Positions 8,296 through 16,618 of a DNA stretch of 64,000 nucleotides are shown here, in pieces. Positions within the stretch are counted from its first letter, which is position 1. Each line of letters begins with the position of its first letter. Where the stretch lies: the NCBI GenBank assembly GCA_942492915.1, contig OW818662.1, positions 2,232,001 through 2,296,000 on the forward strand, written 5' to 3'. Under the pieces are notes generated by a model. It did no database searches and was not told where the DNA came from. It was given only the letters and a program-made list of their open reading frames with translations. Source of the stretch: Turneriella sp942492915. Lineage in GTDB: Bacteria; Spirochaetota; Leptospiria; Turneriellales; Turneriellaceae. The position numbers were made by a program, and so were the translations under genes.

Positions 8296-8755
8296 GTCTG
8301 GCATTCATAAGCCGGATTCTGTAACGGCATTCGTCGCCGCATGCCGCCCACAACCATTTGTCTTGTCTGCGGGTTATACCCCGCAGCTCTTCGCTTTCTA
8401 CCCGCTACGCTATTTCGACTGGGGTCAGCCGGGCCGAAACCCTTAAAGAAATCCGTAGCTGCTCGAAATTGCACCCGGGGGAGTTTACCCTGCCGCAAAC
8501 CTCTCGGCCGCGCGGTGCGCTCTTACCGCACCTTTTCACCTTTTCCAAGGGCGATTCGCGAGCGAATCGCCCTTGGTAGTTTGTTTTCTGTGGCACTTTT
8601 CATCTAGCGGGATTTCGTGAGAAATCCTGATAGTCCAGATCTCTCTGGCCCCGTACCCCGTTGGTGTCCGGACTTTCCTCTCTTAATAACGGTTTGGTGG
8701 TGGTACTACGTACCACCACCAAACCGAACTTTACCGAGCGGTTGCTCCTGCCAGA
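8296..8755 (-). ncRNA. rnpB: RNase P RNA, bacterial type A
   Basis: On the minus strand the conserved 5' block GAGGAAAGTCCGGAC (around 8668-8682) and the 3' block ACAGAATCCGGCTTAT (around 8307-8322) form the P4 core of RNase P RNA, the ribozyme that matures tRNA 5' ends. CCACAGAAA (around 8590) and GGTGAAAAGG with GGTAAGAGCGCACCGCGCG are also conserved elements. TCTGGCA near 8747-8755 and TGCCAGA at 8297-8303 pair as P1 and set the ends. Two very regular hairpins, 8690-8726 and 8545-8576, occupy the P3 and P12 positions. Open frames overlapping this region are spurious. Confidence 0.95.
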
Positions 8756-8759
8756 GGTG

Positions 8760-8788
8760 AGGATAGCTAATTTTTACGATGATGGCAA
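8760..8788 (-). promoter_or_regulatory. Sigma-70 promoter of rnpB
   Basis: On the minus strand TTGCCA (8783-8788) and TATCCT (8760-8765) are spaced by exactly 17 bases, placing the start about 6-8 bases downstream at the predicted rnpB 5' end. The -35 box begins in the U tract of the upstream flagellin terminator. Confidence 0.7.
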
Positions 8789-8823
8789 AAAAAAACCGGG
8801 GCCGCCTTGCGGCGGCTCCGGTT
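8787..8823 (-). terminator. Intrinsic terminator of the first flaB gene
   Basis: On the minus strand a 13-base stem (8811-8823 with 8794-8806, one G-U pair) around a GCAA loop is followed by nine T residues (8787-8795). It starts six bases after the flagellin stop. Confidence 0.9.
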
Positions 8824-8829
8824 CACGCT

Positions 8830-9678
8830 TTAGTCACGACCAAGCAGTCGCATGACACTTGCTGGTTTCTGGTTCGCCTGGGCGAGCATCGCCGTACCAC
8901 TCTGCTGCAAGATCTGACCCGTCGTAAAACGGACCATTTCTTCGGCCATGTCTGCATCGCGAATGCGGCTCTCTGACGCCTGTATGTTTTCATAAGCGTT
9001 CATCAAACCCTTCGCAGACATTTCCAGCCTGTTAGAGTAGCTCCCCAAGTCGGCCCTTTGCTTCAGCAATTTGCCTAACGCCTCGTCGACCACGCCAATG
9101 AGGTCATTGGCCTGTGCCGCCGTCGACAACGACTCAGACGCGCCGTTTTCCTTCAGTTTGAAGGCATTGGCGGTCATCGTGCCGACGAAGACGCGTTCGC
9201 GCTGGTGCATGTTGGCTCCCATGTGAAACCACATCGACGCTGTCTTTGAGGTTCTTGCATAGTCACCGAGCAGCACCTTGAATCGGTTGAACTCAGCCTG
9301 CGAGGCGATACGATCTACCTCGTCGACGAGCTGAGAAATCTCAACCTGCATCAACTGCCTGTCTTCTGCCGTGTAGATACCGTTGGCCGACTGAACGGCC
9401 AGCACGCGTACCCGCTGCAGCAGATCGCCGAGCTGGTTAAGGTAACCGTCGGCTGTCTGCACGAAGCTGATACCGTCTTCGGTATTTCTTTCTGCCTGGC
9501 GCAATCCCTGCACCTGAGTTCGCATTTTCTCTGAGACGGCAAGACCCGACGCATCGTCGGCCGACTTGGTGATTCTCTCACCTGAAGCCAGTCGCGCGAT
9601 GGACTTGTCAGTTTCCCACTCATTGAACTTGAGAACCCGGTGTGCATTGATTGCACTCACGTTGTTGCGAATGATCAT
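8830..9678 (-). CDS. flaB: Periplasmic flagellar filament core protein FlaB (copy 1)
   Basis: A 282-residue flagellin. The N-terminal D0/D1 region (MIIRNNVSAINAHR, LASGERI, DDASGLAVSEKMRTQ) and C-terminal D1/D0 region (AYENIQASESRIRDADMA, ILQQSGTAMLAQANQ) are nearly joined, with only a short middle containing MHQRERVFVGTM. This compact form is typical of spirochaetal FlaB, which builds the filament core inside the periplasm. The start is the ATG at 9678, with AAGGAG eight bases upstream; a longer frame adds 11 unlikely residues. The copy at 10015-10860 is a clear paralogue, and this one is a little more divergent (KVLLGDYARTSKTASMWFHM). Confidence 0.93.
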   Translation of the reverse strand: MIIRNNVSAINAHRVLKFNEWETDKSIARLASGERITKSADDASGLAVSEKMRTQVQGLRQAERNTEDGISFVQTADGYLNQLGDLLQRVRVLAVQSANGIYTAEDRQLMQVEISQLVDEVDRIASQAEFNRFKVLLGDYARTSKTASMWFHMGANMHQRERVFVGTMTANAFKLKENGASESLSTAAQANDLIGVVDEALGKLLKQRADLGSYSNRLEMSAKGLMNAYENIQASESRIRDADMAEEMVRFTTGQILQQSGTAMLAQANQKPASVMRLLGRD

Positions 9679-9707
9679 AGACACTCCTTTGTCTTTATTT
9701 GCAACTG

Positions 9708-9765
9708 GCAAATTCTTGTTGCAACATCTGGTTTGGCTTCGCCAAACCAGATGTTGCGAATTTGC
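9708..9765. repeat. Long hairpin upstream of flaB copy 1
   Basis: Perfect 17-base arms (9721-9737 and 9741-9757) around a TTC loop, extended outward by 8 further paired bases (9708-9715 region with 9758-9765) after a 5-base bulge. It lies 30-87 bases upstream of the flagellin start, so it may fall in its leader or promoter. Confidence 0.75.
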
Positions 9766-9858
9766 TCAGCCACATAGAGTGCCGGTTGATCGAGACTTCG
9801 CTGTTGTCGCATCCTTGCGGCAAAAGCTCCGTCACCCGCGTGACGGGTCTCTCCCAAT

Positions 9859-9903
9859 CAGACACCCATTTCGCAGCGCGGTGCGCTGCGAAATGGGTGT
9901 CTG
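9859..9903. repeat. Hairpin with 21-base perfect arms
   Basis: Arms 9859-9879 and 9883-9903 pair without mismatch around a GGT loop; GGGTCT at 9845-9850 and AGACCC further out can extend the stem. It is one of three hairpins in the same flaB spacer. Confidence 0.8.
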
Positions 9904-9941
9904 CCAAGACCCATCAGAATAAATCTAGTATGACAAACACG

Positions 9942-9964
9942 AAAAGGCAGCCTGTGCTGCCCTT
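9942..9964 (-). terminator. Intrinsic terminator downstream of flaB copy 2
   Basis: On the minus strand GGCAGC (9956-9961) and GCTGCC (9946-9951) pair around a four-base loop and are followed by TTTTCG. It is about 50 bases downstream of the flaB stop. Confidence 0.7.
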
Positions 9965-9975
9965 GCGTAAAACTT

Positions 9976-10012
9976 GTTTGTAGCACACGTGCTTCGCACG
10001 TGTGCTACAAAC
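9976..10012. repeat. Hairpin abutting the flaB copy 2 stop codon
   Basis: Perfect 17-base arms (9976-9992 and 9996-10012) around a TTC loop. The outer end is two bases from the stop codon (10015-10017). Without a T tract it may protect the mRNA 3' end rather than terminate; a conventional terminator follows. Confidence 0.8.
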
Positions 10013-10014
10013 TT

Positions 10015-10860
10015 CTATCTAAGCAAAGCCAGCACTGATTGTGGTTTCGCGTTGGCCTGCGCCAACATCGCCGTACCACTCTGTATCAAGACCTGGCTCT
10101 TCGTGAACTTGGTCATCTCTTCTGCCATGTCCGTATCGCGGATTCGGCTTTCAGATGCCTGAATGTTCTCGTAGGCGTTCATGAGGCCTTTAGCTGCGTG
10201 CTCGAGGCGGTTGAAGTATGCACCGAGGTTCGCACGTTGTTTGTTCACCTGGTACAAAGCTTCGTCCATGAGGCCGATCATGCTGTTCGCTTTCGCTGCA
10301 GTGGAGATCGACTCGATACCGCCGGCCTGTGTGCGCAGGTTGAGCGCAGCAGCAGTCATAGTGGTAATGAACACGCGCTCACGCTGGTGCATGTTGGCGC
10401 CAATGTGAAACCACATAGAAGCCGTCGCAGAAGTACGCGCAAAGTCGCCCTGCAGAAGTTTCATTGTGTTGAATTCAGCCTGAGAAGCAATGCGGTCTAC
10501 CTCATCGATAAGCTGAGAGACCTCTACCTGCATCATCTGGCGGTCTTCTGCGGTATATATACCGTTTGAAGATTGTACACCAAGTACACGCACGCGCTGC
10601 AGCAGTTCGCTGAGTTCGTTCAGATACCCTTCGGTCGTCTGAATCATGCTCATGCCGTCTTCGGTGTTGCGTTCAGCCTGGCGCAGACCCGCCACCTGTG
10701 TACGCATTTTCTCAGAAACCGCAAGACCTGAAGCATCGTCGCCGCCGCGGTTGATACGCATGCCGCTCGACAGTTTCTCCATGCTCTTGCTGACTTCTTC
10801 GTGCTGAAACTTCAGCACGCGGTGCGAGTTGATCGCACTCATATTGTGGTTGATAATCAT
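10015..10860 (-). CDS. flaB: Periplasmic flagellar filament core protein FlaB (copy 2)
   Basis: A 281-residue flagellin beginning MIINHNMSAINSHRVLKF, with LSSGMRINRGGDDASGLAVSEKMRTQ, the spirochaetal middle motif MHQRERVFITTM and the C-terminal ENIQASESRIRDTDMAEEM. It lacks the variable D2/D3 domains of external flagellins, as expected for periplasmic flagella. GGAGG lies eight bases before the ATG. This copy fits the spirochaetal FlaB pattern more closely than copy 1 and, with the other, would form the filament core; FlaA sheath genes are not in the window. Confidence 0.95.
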   Translation of the reverse strand: MIINHNMSAINSHRVLKFQHEEVSKSMEKLSSGMRINRGGDDASGLAVSEKMRTQVAGLRQAERNTEDGMSMIQTTEGYLNELSELLQRVRVLGVQSSNGIYTAEDRQMMQVEVSQLIDEVDRIASQAEFNTMKLLQGDFARTSATASMWFHIGANMHQRERVFITTMTAAALNLRTQAGGIESISTAAKANSMIGLMDEALYQVNKQRANLGAYFNRLEHAAKGLMNAYENIQASESRIRDTDMAEEMTKFTKSQVLIQSGTAMLAQANAKPQSVLALLR

Positions 10861-11233
10861 AAACCCTCCGTTGTTTTTATGAACACCTGCGAGGTTCTGC
10901 CCTTTTCGCGACAGGTACAGAACCCATTACCAAGCCTTCCCTGGCTTGCTGCCCTGCACCGCTGGGAAAGGCCGGCGGTATCGAGCGGTGTTACAGGCAG
11001 AGTACGGCAGCTTTCTGCCGCGCCCTACCACTTGAGTCTATCTACGGAGTTTAGGTATAACTATGTGAAACCAGATTGAAACAACCTGAATCACGTTGAA
11101 AGAGACTGAGCGAAGTTAATAAGGATTTAGACCCGTATCTAATCCTCTTTATCATTTTTTTGTTATTCTCGCCCCTAATGGTAGTTTCGTCAGAATTTTT
11201 GAGACCTTGATGATTTTTTTGGCTTTTTGGCAG
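10861..11233. other. Intergenic region upstream of flaB copy 2
   Basis: 373 bases without a credible gene. The half next to flaB contains small GC hairpins (CAAGCC...GGCTTG near 10931-10948); the half near 11100-11230 is AT-rich with T tracts. On the minus strand TTTCAA and TATACC spaced by 16 bases near 11054-11081 could be a sigma-70-type promoter, but the match is weak. Confidence 0.35.
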
Positions 11234-12352
11234 CTATTTGGTGGTTTGGCCCGTAGCGTACTGGTATAACAGAATTTGTGCTTTCTTAAATTGCACCATT
11301 TTTTCGGCGATCAGCTGTTTGGATACCTGCAACGCCTCGGCGTTCTTTTCGCGGCAGAGTTTGGCAAACTTGGCATCTTCGATCAGAATATGCGAGAGCA
11401 ACCAGTCTTTGAGGTCGCGCACCAGAAGCGTCGCAGCGCTGCGCGTGCCGGCGATGTAGTCGGTGTTGTGCTCTTCGACCGTCTTAACGAACGCAGCGTG
11501 CTGCTTCTTGTGCGCAGCGCGCACTTCGTAGCCGAGCTTTTCCATCATGAATTCTTCGGCCGAAAAATGCTCATGAACGTAGCGCTTGACCTCGGGCAGC
11601 ATCTCAGCAAGCAGATGCGCGCGCTTGTCATAGTCTTCTTTCAGAGAAATTTCCAGTTCGACGACCATCTTGATGAGCCACAGATGCTGCATATCGATCA
11701 GAGGCACATACAGCCTGATCGAATAGCTGCGCCACAGTCGTCGAATTTCAGCGAGCACAGTATCTGAGACGCCGGGTACAATTTCGTTGTTTTCGATAAT
11801 TGCGGCGTGCAGTTCAAGCTGCTGCGCCGTCAGGCTGAATTCTGAACCCGAGGCAATCACACTCTGAAAATAACCATTTGCATCGAAGCCAGATTGCCGC
11901 AGAAAATTGCAATAGGCAATGTCTTCTTTTTTTATGTGCTGTACCAGCCAGTTCTGCAGAAATTTGCCCAGACTTGCAGCGTCGCCGCTCTGCTCACCCA
12001 CGCCTGAGACGAGCTGCTGTATGTTGGTCACGAAATTGCGGTGCTGTTTGGCATGCCCCTCTTCTTCAGGATACTTCAACGCATGCAGCAGCATCTCTTC
12101 TGCGCGAAAATGCGTCTGAGCGTAGGCGATACATTCTCTGAGCACGCCTTCGATCTCGTGTTCGTCACGCGCTGCGGCCTTCAGTAAACTCTCAATATGA
12201 AACACGAGCGCAATCAGCCACATATGCTGCGCGTCGAGCAGGTCAATGCCCATCGTAAAATCGTGCTCGCGCCAGAAGCGGCGCATTTTCGCGATCACTT
12301 CGCCGCTGATCTCAAATTTGACATTTTCAGTTTCGATTGCCAGCGGACTCAT
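11234..12352 (-). CDS. Double-hemerythrin protein
   Basis: A 372-residue protein of two hemerythrin domains joined by a linker. Domain 1 has all seven expected diiron ligands: H43, H81, E85, H100, H104, H139 and D144. Domain 2 also has all: H223, H262, E266, H281, H285, H321 and D326. Hemerythrins bind O2 or sense oxygen/NO, and double forms are rare. Both copies share a QH-(M/L)-W-L-I signature, indicating internal duplication. No output domain is fused, so storage, scavenging or partner signalling are all possible. There is no Shine-Dalgarno sequence before the ATG; a TTGACG-17-AATAAA promoter-like pair ends almost at the start, so a leaderless transcript is conceivable. Confidence 0.9.
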   Translation of the reverse strand: MSPLAIETENVKFEISGEVIAKMRRFWREHDFTMGIDLLDAQHMWLIALVFHIESLLKAAARDEHEIEGVLRECIAYAQTHFRAEEMLLHALKYPEEEGHAKQHRNFVTNIQQLVSGVGEQSGDAASLGKFLQNWLVQHIKKEDIAYCNFLRQSGFDANGYFQSVIASGSEFSLTAQQLELHAAIIENNEIVPGVSDTVLAEIRRLWRSYSIRLYVPLIDMQHLWLIKMVVELEISLKEDYDKRAHLLAEMLPEVKRYVHEHFSAEEFMMEKLGYEVRAAHKKQHAAFVKTVEEHNTDYIAGTRSAATLLVRDLKDWLLSHILIEDAKFAKLCREKNAEALQVSKQLIAEKMVQFKKAQILLYQYATGQTTK

Positions 12353-12487
12353 AGGCGTTTATTTTTTTTGTGAAGCGCACCGTCAAATTGTTAAAGACAT
12401 TCGTGTCCGTAGCTTGTGTGCCTGGCGCGACCACGGGCAAATGCGGAAAATCATTGCTAACGGCAGTGGCAAAACACCCTTGCTCCC

Positions 12488-13168
12488 GTGACCGCCGCTG
12501 ATTTGAAATTCTTAAAGACGCTCGCACGGCATAATGACCGCGAATGGCTCGATAAACACCGCGCAGAACTCGAGACCGCTCAGCAGAATTTTTCTCACCT
12601 TGTCGGCGGATTAATTTTTGTACTGAGCGAATTTGATGAATCGGTCGGCTCGATCGAGCCCAAAAGCTGCCTTTTCAGAATTTACCGGGACGTGCGCTTC
12701 AGTAACAACAAGGCGCCTTACAAGACGCACCTTGCGGCATTTATCTGCGCCGGTGGCCGCAAGTCTGACACCATACCCGGGTACTACATACACGTCGAGC
12801 CAGGCGGTAAGTCGCTCTTTGGCGCAGGCTATTACCGCCCGGCGAAGCCGGTGCTCGCTGCGCTGCAGACCGATATCGTATCCGCCTCAAGCCGAATCGT
12901 TCGGCAGCTAGGCGATGCCAGATTGCGCAAGGCATTTCCCGATCTGAGCGCAGACGACAAAACGGTGCGCGTACCCCGGGGGTTCGACAAGAACCATGCG
13001 CAGGCCGAGCTTTTGAAACAGAAGCACATGTTTCTGCTTACGGGTTTCAGCGACACTGCAGTCTGCCAGAAGAATTTCTTGCGCGAACTCGGTAAAAAAT
13101 CTGAACTGCTCTGCAAATGGAACCTCACGCTGGCCGACATTGCGCGTGCAGCCGCCAAAAAACGCTGA
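12488..13168 (+). CDS. DUF2461 family protein
   Basis: A 226-residue protein with the DUF2461 (TIGR02453) pattern: NDREWLDKHR near the N terminus, SCLFRIYRDVRFSNNKAPYK in the middle (RDxRF..K.PYK signature), then GYYIHVEPG and FGAGYYRP. The family is widespread and its function is not established. The start is GTG at 12488; no better start is upstream. It ends about 55 bases before the next gene. Confidence 0.88.
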   Translation: MTAADLKFLKTLARHNDREWLDKHRAELETAQQNFSHLVGGLIFVLSEFDESVGSIEPKSCLFRIYRDVRFSNNKAPYKTHLAAFICAGGRKSDTIPGYYIHVEPGGKSLFGAGYYRPAKPVLAALQTDIVSASSRIVRQLGDARLRKAFPDLSADDKTVRVPRGFDKNHAQAELLKQKHMFLLTGFSDTAVCQKNFLRELGKKSELLCKWNLTLADIARAAAKKR

Positions 13169-13224
13169 CGGCCACCCGGTTAGCATTTAACTTTACCCGG
13201 CGACCAAGGCTGCTACGCGTGGCG

Positions 13225-13701
13225 ATGCAAACGTTACGAATAGCAATCCTGACGCTGATGACTGCAACCACGCTTCTGTTCGCGCAGAGCAAACACGATG
13301 ACATTCCCGTCAGCGAATTACCAGCAGAAGTGAAGGCGGTTGTCGACGCATATGCAACATTGCTGCATGACAACAAATCGATCGACGCCGCCGCAGGCCA
13401 GTTCAACGCTTTGGCCGGCGGTTCGCTTGTGAACGACGACGGAACCATCAGCAGCAACACCCGCCAGTTCGGCTTCAAGAAAGACTTCAATAACTTCAGG
13501 CATTACGCTTACCCCGTAAAGATTACGCGCGTGAACAAAACGATCTCGAACGGCGAAGGTTACGGCGCGCGCAAGATTGCCGGCCCGCGCTACAAAATCT
13601 GGATCGCCAAGGATGACCCTGCAAAGGGCATGCCCGCCCCGGTTTCAATTATAGCCCCTGCCGGTGGCGGCCCCAAGATCGTGAATATCGGGAGTTTCTA
13701 A
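13225..13701 (+). CDS. Small secreted protein, unknown
   Basis: A 158-residue protein with signal peptide (MQTLRIAILTLMTATTLLFAQ). The ATG at 13225 is chosen because the longer frame adds 36 residues with no signal character and overlaps the previous gene. The mature part has a helical start (ELPAEVKAVVDAYATLL) and a Gly/Pro-rich end (SIIAPAGGGPKIVNIG). No family recognised. A hairpin follows the stop. Confidence 0.6.
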   Translation: MQTLRIAILTLMTATTLLFAQSKHDDIPVSELPAEVKAVVDAYATLLHDNKSIDAAAGQFNALAGGSLVNDDGTISSNTRQFGFKKDFNNFRHYAYPVKITRVNKTISNGEGYGARKIAGPRYKIWIAKDDPAKGMPAPVSIIAPAGGGPKIVNIGSF

Positions 13702-13706
13702 AGTAT

Positions 13707-13746
13707 GACTTATTGATTTGGCGGCGCCGCCACCGAATCAATAAGT
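13707..13746 (+). terminator. Hairpin after the secreted protein gene
   Basis: 12-base outer arms (13707-13718 and 13735-13746) plus a 7-base GC inner stem with a 3-base bulge. It begins six bases after the stop; TCTAAACAAA follows, so no classical U tract is present. Confidence 0.6.
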
Positions 13747-13792
13747 CTAAACAAAAATCTTGACGGCACCGTTCGCCATTGACCGTAGAGCG

Positions 13793-14635
13793 ATGCGTCG
13801 TTACCTGCTCGCTGCTATGGCAGCCTTTTCTGTTTTTACTTTCACCTCGTGTGCCCTTCTTCAGGGCAGATTCAGCGAATATGCGCCTGATATTACTCTG
13901 AAAGAAGTGAACCTTCGTGGGTTTGACTTTGAAGGTGCAGATCTCGAGTATATCTATACCATTCGTAACAAAGTAAGCTTTGGCATCACTTTCAGCAAGC
14001 TCGCATTTCAAATCAGCGTCGATGGCAAGCGTATGGTAGATCTGCAGAATGACAAGAATGTCGCGATCAAAGCGAATGATTCAACAAACTTCACCATCGT
14101 GCAGCGCGTGCGCTACGTTGAAACAGTCGAAGCCATTTTCGATATCGCGAAAAAAGACTCGGTTAACGTAGCCCTGGCCGGCGCCGTCGGCATCTACGTC
14201 AACGAACTGATCGGGTCAATCAACGTGCCGATTGAAGCAAACAAAGTTGTACCCGTACCCAAGCTGCCACAGGTGCATTTCGGCTCACTCGATTTTGAGC
14301 GCATGAACCTCTCAAACCCACTGAATCCGCAGGCGACATTTTCGTTGAAATTCAATGTGCGCAACCCGAATCCGTTTGAAGTTAAGGTACCCCGCATTGA
14401 ATACGACTTCACGGCAGCGGGCACGCGTGTTGTGAATGGGGTGAAACAGAACCAGACTCTCGCAAAGCAGGCAGATTCATCGATCACGATTCCCGTGAAC
14501 CTCTCTGGCAGAAATATCGTAGAGCTCGTGCCAAAACTGCGCGACCTCAGCACAACCGACTACCGGTTCACGTCAGCGGTTGAATTTGCCGTGATGGGGC
14601 AAACCGTCAGCCTGCCGTTTTATTATCCGAAGTAG
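13793..14635 (+). CDS. LEA14-like (LEA type 2) lipoprotein
   Basis: A 280-residue protein with a signal (MRRYLLAAMAAFSVFTFTSC) and lipobox ending FTSC. Two related beta-sandwich halves follow: ITLKEVNLRGFDFEGADLEY and later FGSLDFERMNLSNPLNPQATFSLKF...VRNPNPFEVKVPRIEY. The 'NPNPF.v.v..i.y...' pattern marks the late-embryogenesis-abundant type 2 / WHy fold. It is probably a periplasmic-side membrane-anchored protein. The upstream 11 residues of the longer frame were left out because the lipoprotein signal starts at 13793. Confidence 0.75.
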   Translation: MRRYLLAAMAAFSVFTFTSCALLQGRFSEYAPDITLKEVNLRGFDFEGADLEYIYTIRNKVSFGITFSKLAFQISVDGKRMVDLQNDKNVAIKANDSTNFTIVQRVRYVETVEAIFDIAKKDSVNVALAGAVGIYVNELIGSINVPIEANKVVPVPKLPQVHFGSLDFERMNLSNPLNPQATFSLKFNVRNPNPFEVKVPRIEYDFTAAGTRVVNGVKQNQTLAKQADSSITIPVNLSGRNIVELVPKLRDLSTTDYRFTSAVEFAVMGQTVSLPFYYPK

Positions 14636-14677
14636 TCAAATCGCCGAAAGGCGCGCAAATATGCTCGGCCTGATTTC

Positions 14678-15709
14678 TCAGAAACCATATTCCACCCCCA
14701 GCTGACCTATCAGAATCTGGGGGTTCGTGGCGTCTCGCCGTAGCACTGCATCGAAATCGTTCTTGAAACCGTCGTTTACGGGAAAACTCGTATTGCCCGT
14801 GAGCCCGGTATCATACAGACCATTATGAAAGATCCGAGCGTACGAAAATGAGGCCTTCAGTCGCAACGATCCAAATATAGGAAACAAATAACTGATCTTA
14901 CCTTCAAGGCTGAACGCCATGTTGTTGCCCGAAGCAGATGCCGTTGTCGGGTAGTTGCCGGCCGCGTTGCGCAGCGCAAGCTCGAGGTTTGCTGCATTTA
15001 TGGAAACCCCGGGATGAATTTCAACACGGAAATCATGCGCACTCTGCGAGCCCAGGTTGCCCAACAGCGAAAACATCAGTGACGGCGAAAACAAGAGCGA
15101 CCTGTTCTGAATTTCACTGCTATAAGAAATCTGCGGCGGTTGTGCACTTAAGTTAGCAGAGCCCTTCCATAGATAGACGCTTCCGGCAGCACCGATGCCC
15201 CAATACGACGAAAGCAGGTAATGGCCCTCTGACGAAAACGCCAGGGTACCAATATGCAGCCCCTGCTCGAGCGGCGGCATTCCTGAACCCGCTGAGGCTG
15301 GATTCGTATCCACTTGTTGAAAAGTTGACCAACCATAGCCGCCCGAAAACGCAACTATGAAATCATCCCGTTTGACCACCGGCTCGACGGGTTTGGGTTC
15401 GCTTTCTGTGCGAATCGTGCGCCCGTCGTCGGTCAGATAGACCGAAGTGTTATCTTGTTCGGCCACCAGCCGCGCCTTGACCGTCGTATTCTTGTATTTC
15501 ACTTCGGTGAGCTCAATCTTTTTCTCGTCGAGAATCATCTTGCTGACATTTGCTTTCGCGATCTGCAGTTTACCATAAGGACTCTGAAAGATATATTTGT
15601 CAGCGCGCTCTTCAAGAATTCTGCCGCTGATAACATCACCGTTTTTTTGTACGATTACCGTCGCGCTGAGCGGAATCGTGAGAAGCATGATGATAAGCAG
15701 CCGCAGCAT
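14678..15709 (-). CDS. Secreted protein with Sm/SH3-like segment and beta-barrel
   Basis: A 343-residue protein with a signal peptide (MLRLLIIMLLTIPLSA). Residues about 20-62 form a small strand-rich unit, VIVQKNGDVISGRILEE...YIFQSPYGKLQIAKANVSKM. The same pattern (NGD-x-x-SG-x-I...G...I....I) recurs in the next two upstream minus-strand genes apart from the sigma gene. Residues from about 115 onward alternate and end in GVEYGF, typical of outer-membrane barrels. It is the last gene of the sigma/FecR-like set, one base from the FecR-like gene, so it is likely co-transcribed and perhaps a regulon output. Confidence 0.65.
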   Translation of the reverse strand: MLRLLIIMLLTIPLSATVIVQKNGDVISGRILEERADKYIFQSPYGKLQIAKANVSKMILDEKKIELTEVKYKNTTVKARLVAEQDNTSVYLTDDGRTIRTESEPKPVEPVVKRDDFIVAFSGGYGWSTFQQVDTNPASAGSGMPPLEQGLHIGTLAFSSEGHYLLSSYWGIGAAGSVYLWKGSANLSAQPPQISYSSEIQNRSLLFSPSLMFSLLGNLGSQSAHDFRVEIHPGVSINAANLELALRNAAGNYPTTASASGNNMAFSLEGKISYLFPIFGSLRLKASFSYARIFHNGLYDTGLTGNTSFPVNDGFKNDFDAVLRRDATNPQILIGQLGVEYGF

Positions 15710-15710
15710 A

Positions 15711-16616
15711 TTATTTGGGTTCTATGCGCAGTATGTCTGATTCGCGCACAAACATGGTTCCGGCCGAAGACTGCAGCACCAGCCTGCCGGGTGTTGCGGA
15801 TTTTATAAGTCCCGAAAGGCGGTCGCCGTTTTTGAGCTCAATCGCAACCTGTTTACCCGCAAGAGCCGCATAGCGTGAAGCTGGCTTCGGTTTTTCATCC
15901 ACCTTTGCGGCCTCTTCGGGCGTGTCGGCAAAAACTTGTTCTGGTTTGATGACGCCTTGAAAGGGCGCCGAGACTTCGCTGGTGCGCCAGACTTTTTTCG
16001 AAGATTCATATTCCATCAGTCGAATCTTACCTTCGGTCAGCTTTACAGCCGTTCCCGCATGAGAAATATCTATCGTGAATGCGGTCCCCAGAGGTTCAAG
16101 CGCTCCCCCTGGAAAGACAAACTGCGTTCGCTGCTGCAATTCGTTGTGCGCCAGCGCCACCGACCACGTGCCGCTCTCAAACACAATCTTCTCTGTAGCA
16201 CCACCGATGCGCCTGATATTGCCCGCAGTCGCAGCTTCAATACGAAGCCCGCGCGCAACGAACACAGCGCCTTTCTTCTGTGGTGAGGTGGCGGTGATTT
16301 CTACCAGAGGTACCTGCGCAGGTACCGTCGCACGGTTGATCAGAAAAAATGCCGAACCAATAATTGCGACGAGCGCGAATGCAAACACCGGCACTCTCGG
16401 GGTAGATAATATCTGCCGCAGGCGTTCGATTAAAGTCGGGGTCGCCGCCTGCACGATGTTGTTTTGAATATTTCGCCAGAGAATCTGAGGCGGATTTTCA
16501 GGTAACCGGGCTCTGGAGCTTTGCGCTAGCTCATGAACAGGCGATTCTTTCGAAATCGCAGCGTCCCCTTCTTGCAGCAGGCGAAACAGGTCTTCACTGA
16601 TACGTTGCTTATCCAT
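15711..16616 (-). CDS. FecR-like membrane anti-sigma regulator with C-terminal Sm/SH3-like segment
   Basis: A 301-residue single-pass protein. Residues 1-70 are a cytoplasmic helical part (sigma-binding in the family), a membrane helix follows near 75-95 (FAFALVAIIGSAFFLI), and the outside part contains a FecR-type domain (GALEPLGTAFTIDI...VKLTEGKIRLM). Residues 258-301 carry KQVAIELKNGDRLSGLI...FVRESDILRIEP, a small domain shared with neighbouring genes. Two bases separate it from the upstream ECF sigma gene. The usual role is to hold the sigma factor until a signal arrives from the envelope; here no TonB receptor gene is adjacent, so the signal is unknown. Confidence 0.75.
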   Translation of the reverse strand: MDKQRISEDLFRLLQEGDAAISKESPVHELAQSSRARLPENPPQILWRNIQNNIVQAATPTLIERLRQILSTPRVPVFAFALVAIIGSAFFLINRATVPAQVPLVEITATSPQKKGAVFVARGLRIEAATAGNIRRIGGATEKIVFESGTWSVALAHNELQQRTQFVFPGGALEPLGTAFTIDISHAGTAVKLTEGKIRLMEYESSKKVWRTSEVSAPFQGVIKPEQVFADTPEEAAKVDEKPKPASRYAALAGKQVAIELKNGDRLSGLIKSATPGRLVLQSSAGTMFVRESDILRIEPK

Positions 16617-16618
16617 AG

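Larger units (their letters stand above)
9679..10014. other. Intergenic region between the two flaB genes
   Basis: No coding sequence is seen. The 336 bases hold, from high to low coordinates, a hairpin touching the stop of flaB copy 2, an intrinsic terminator, a 21-base-arm hairpin and a 17-base-arm hairpin just upstream of flaB copy 1. No convincing sigma-28 promoter was found. Confidence 0.6.

Noticed and set aside
8545..8576. Perfect hairpin in rnpB as an inserted element
   Set aside because: It sits where type A RNase P RNA has P12, whose length is naturally variable.
8241..8855. Several open frames on both strands
   Set aside because: They lie on the RNase P RNA and its control region; they have no start context and no protein family pattern.
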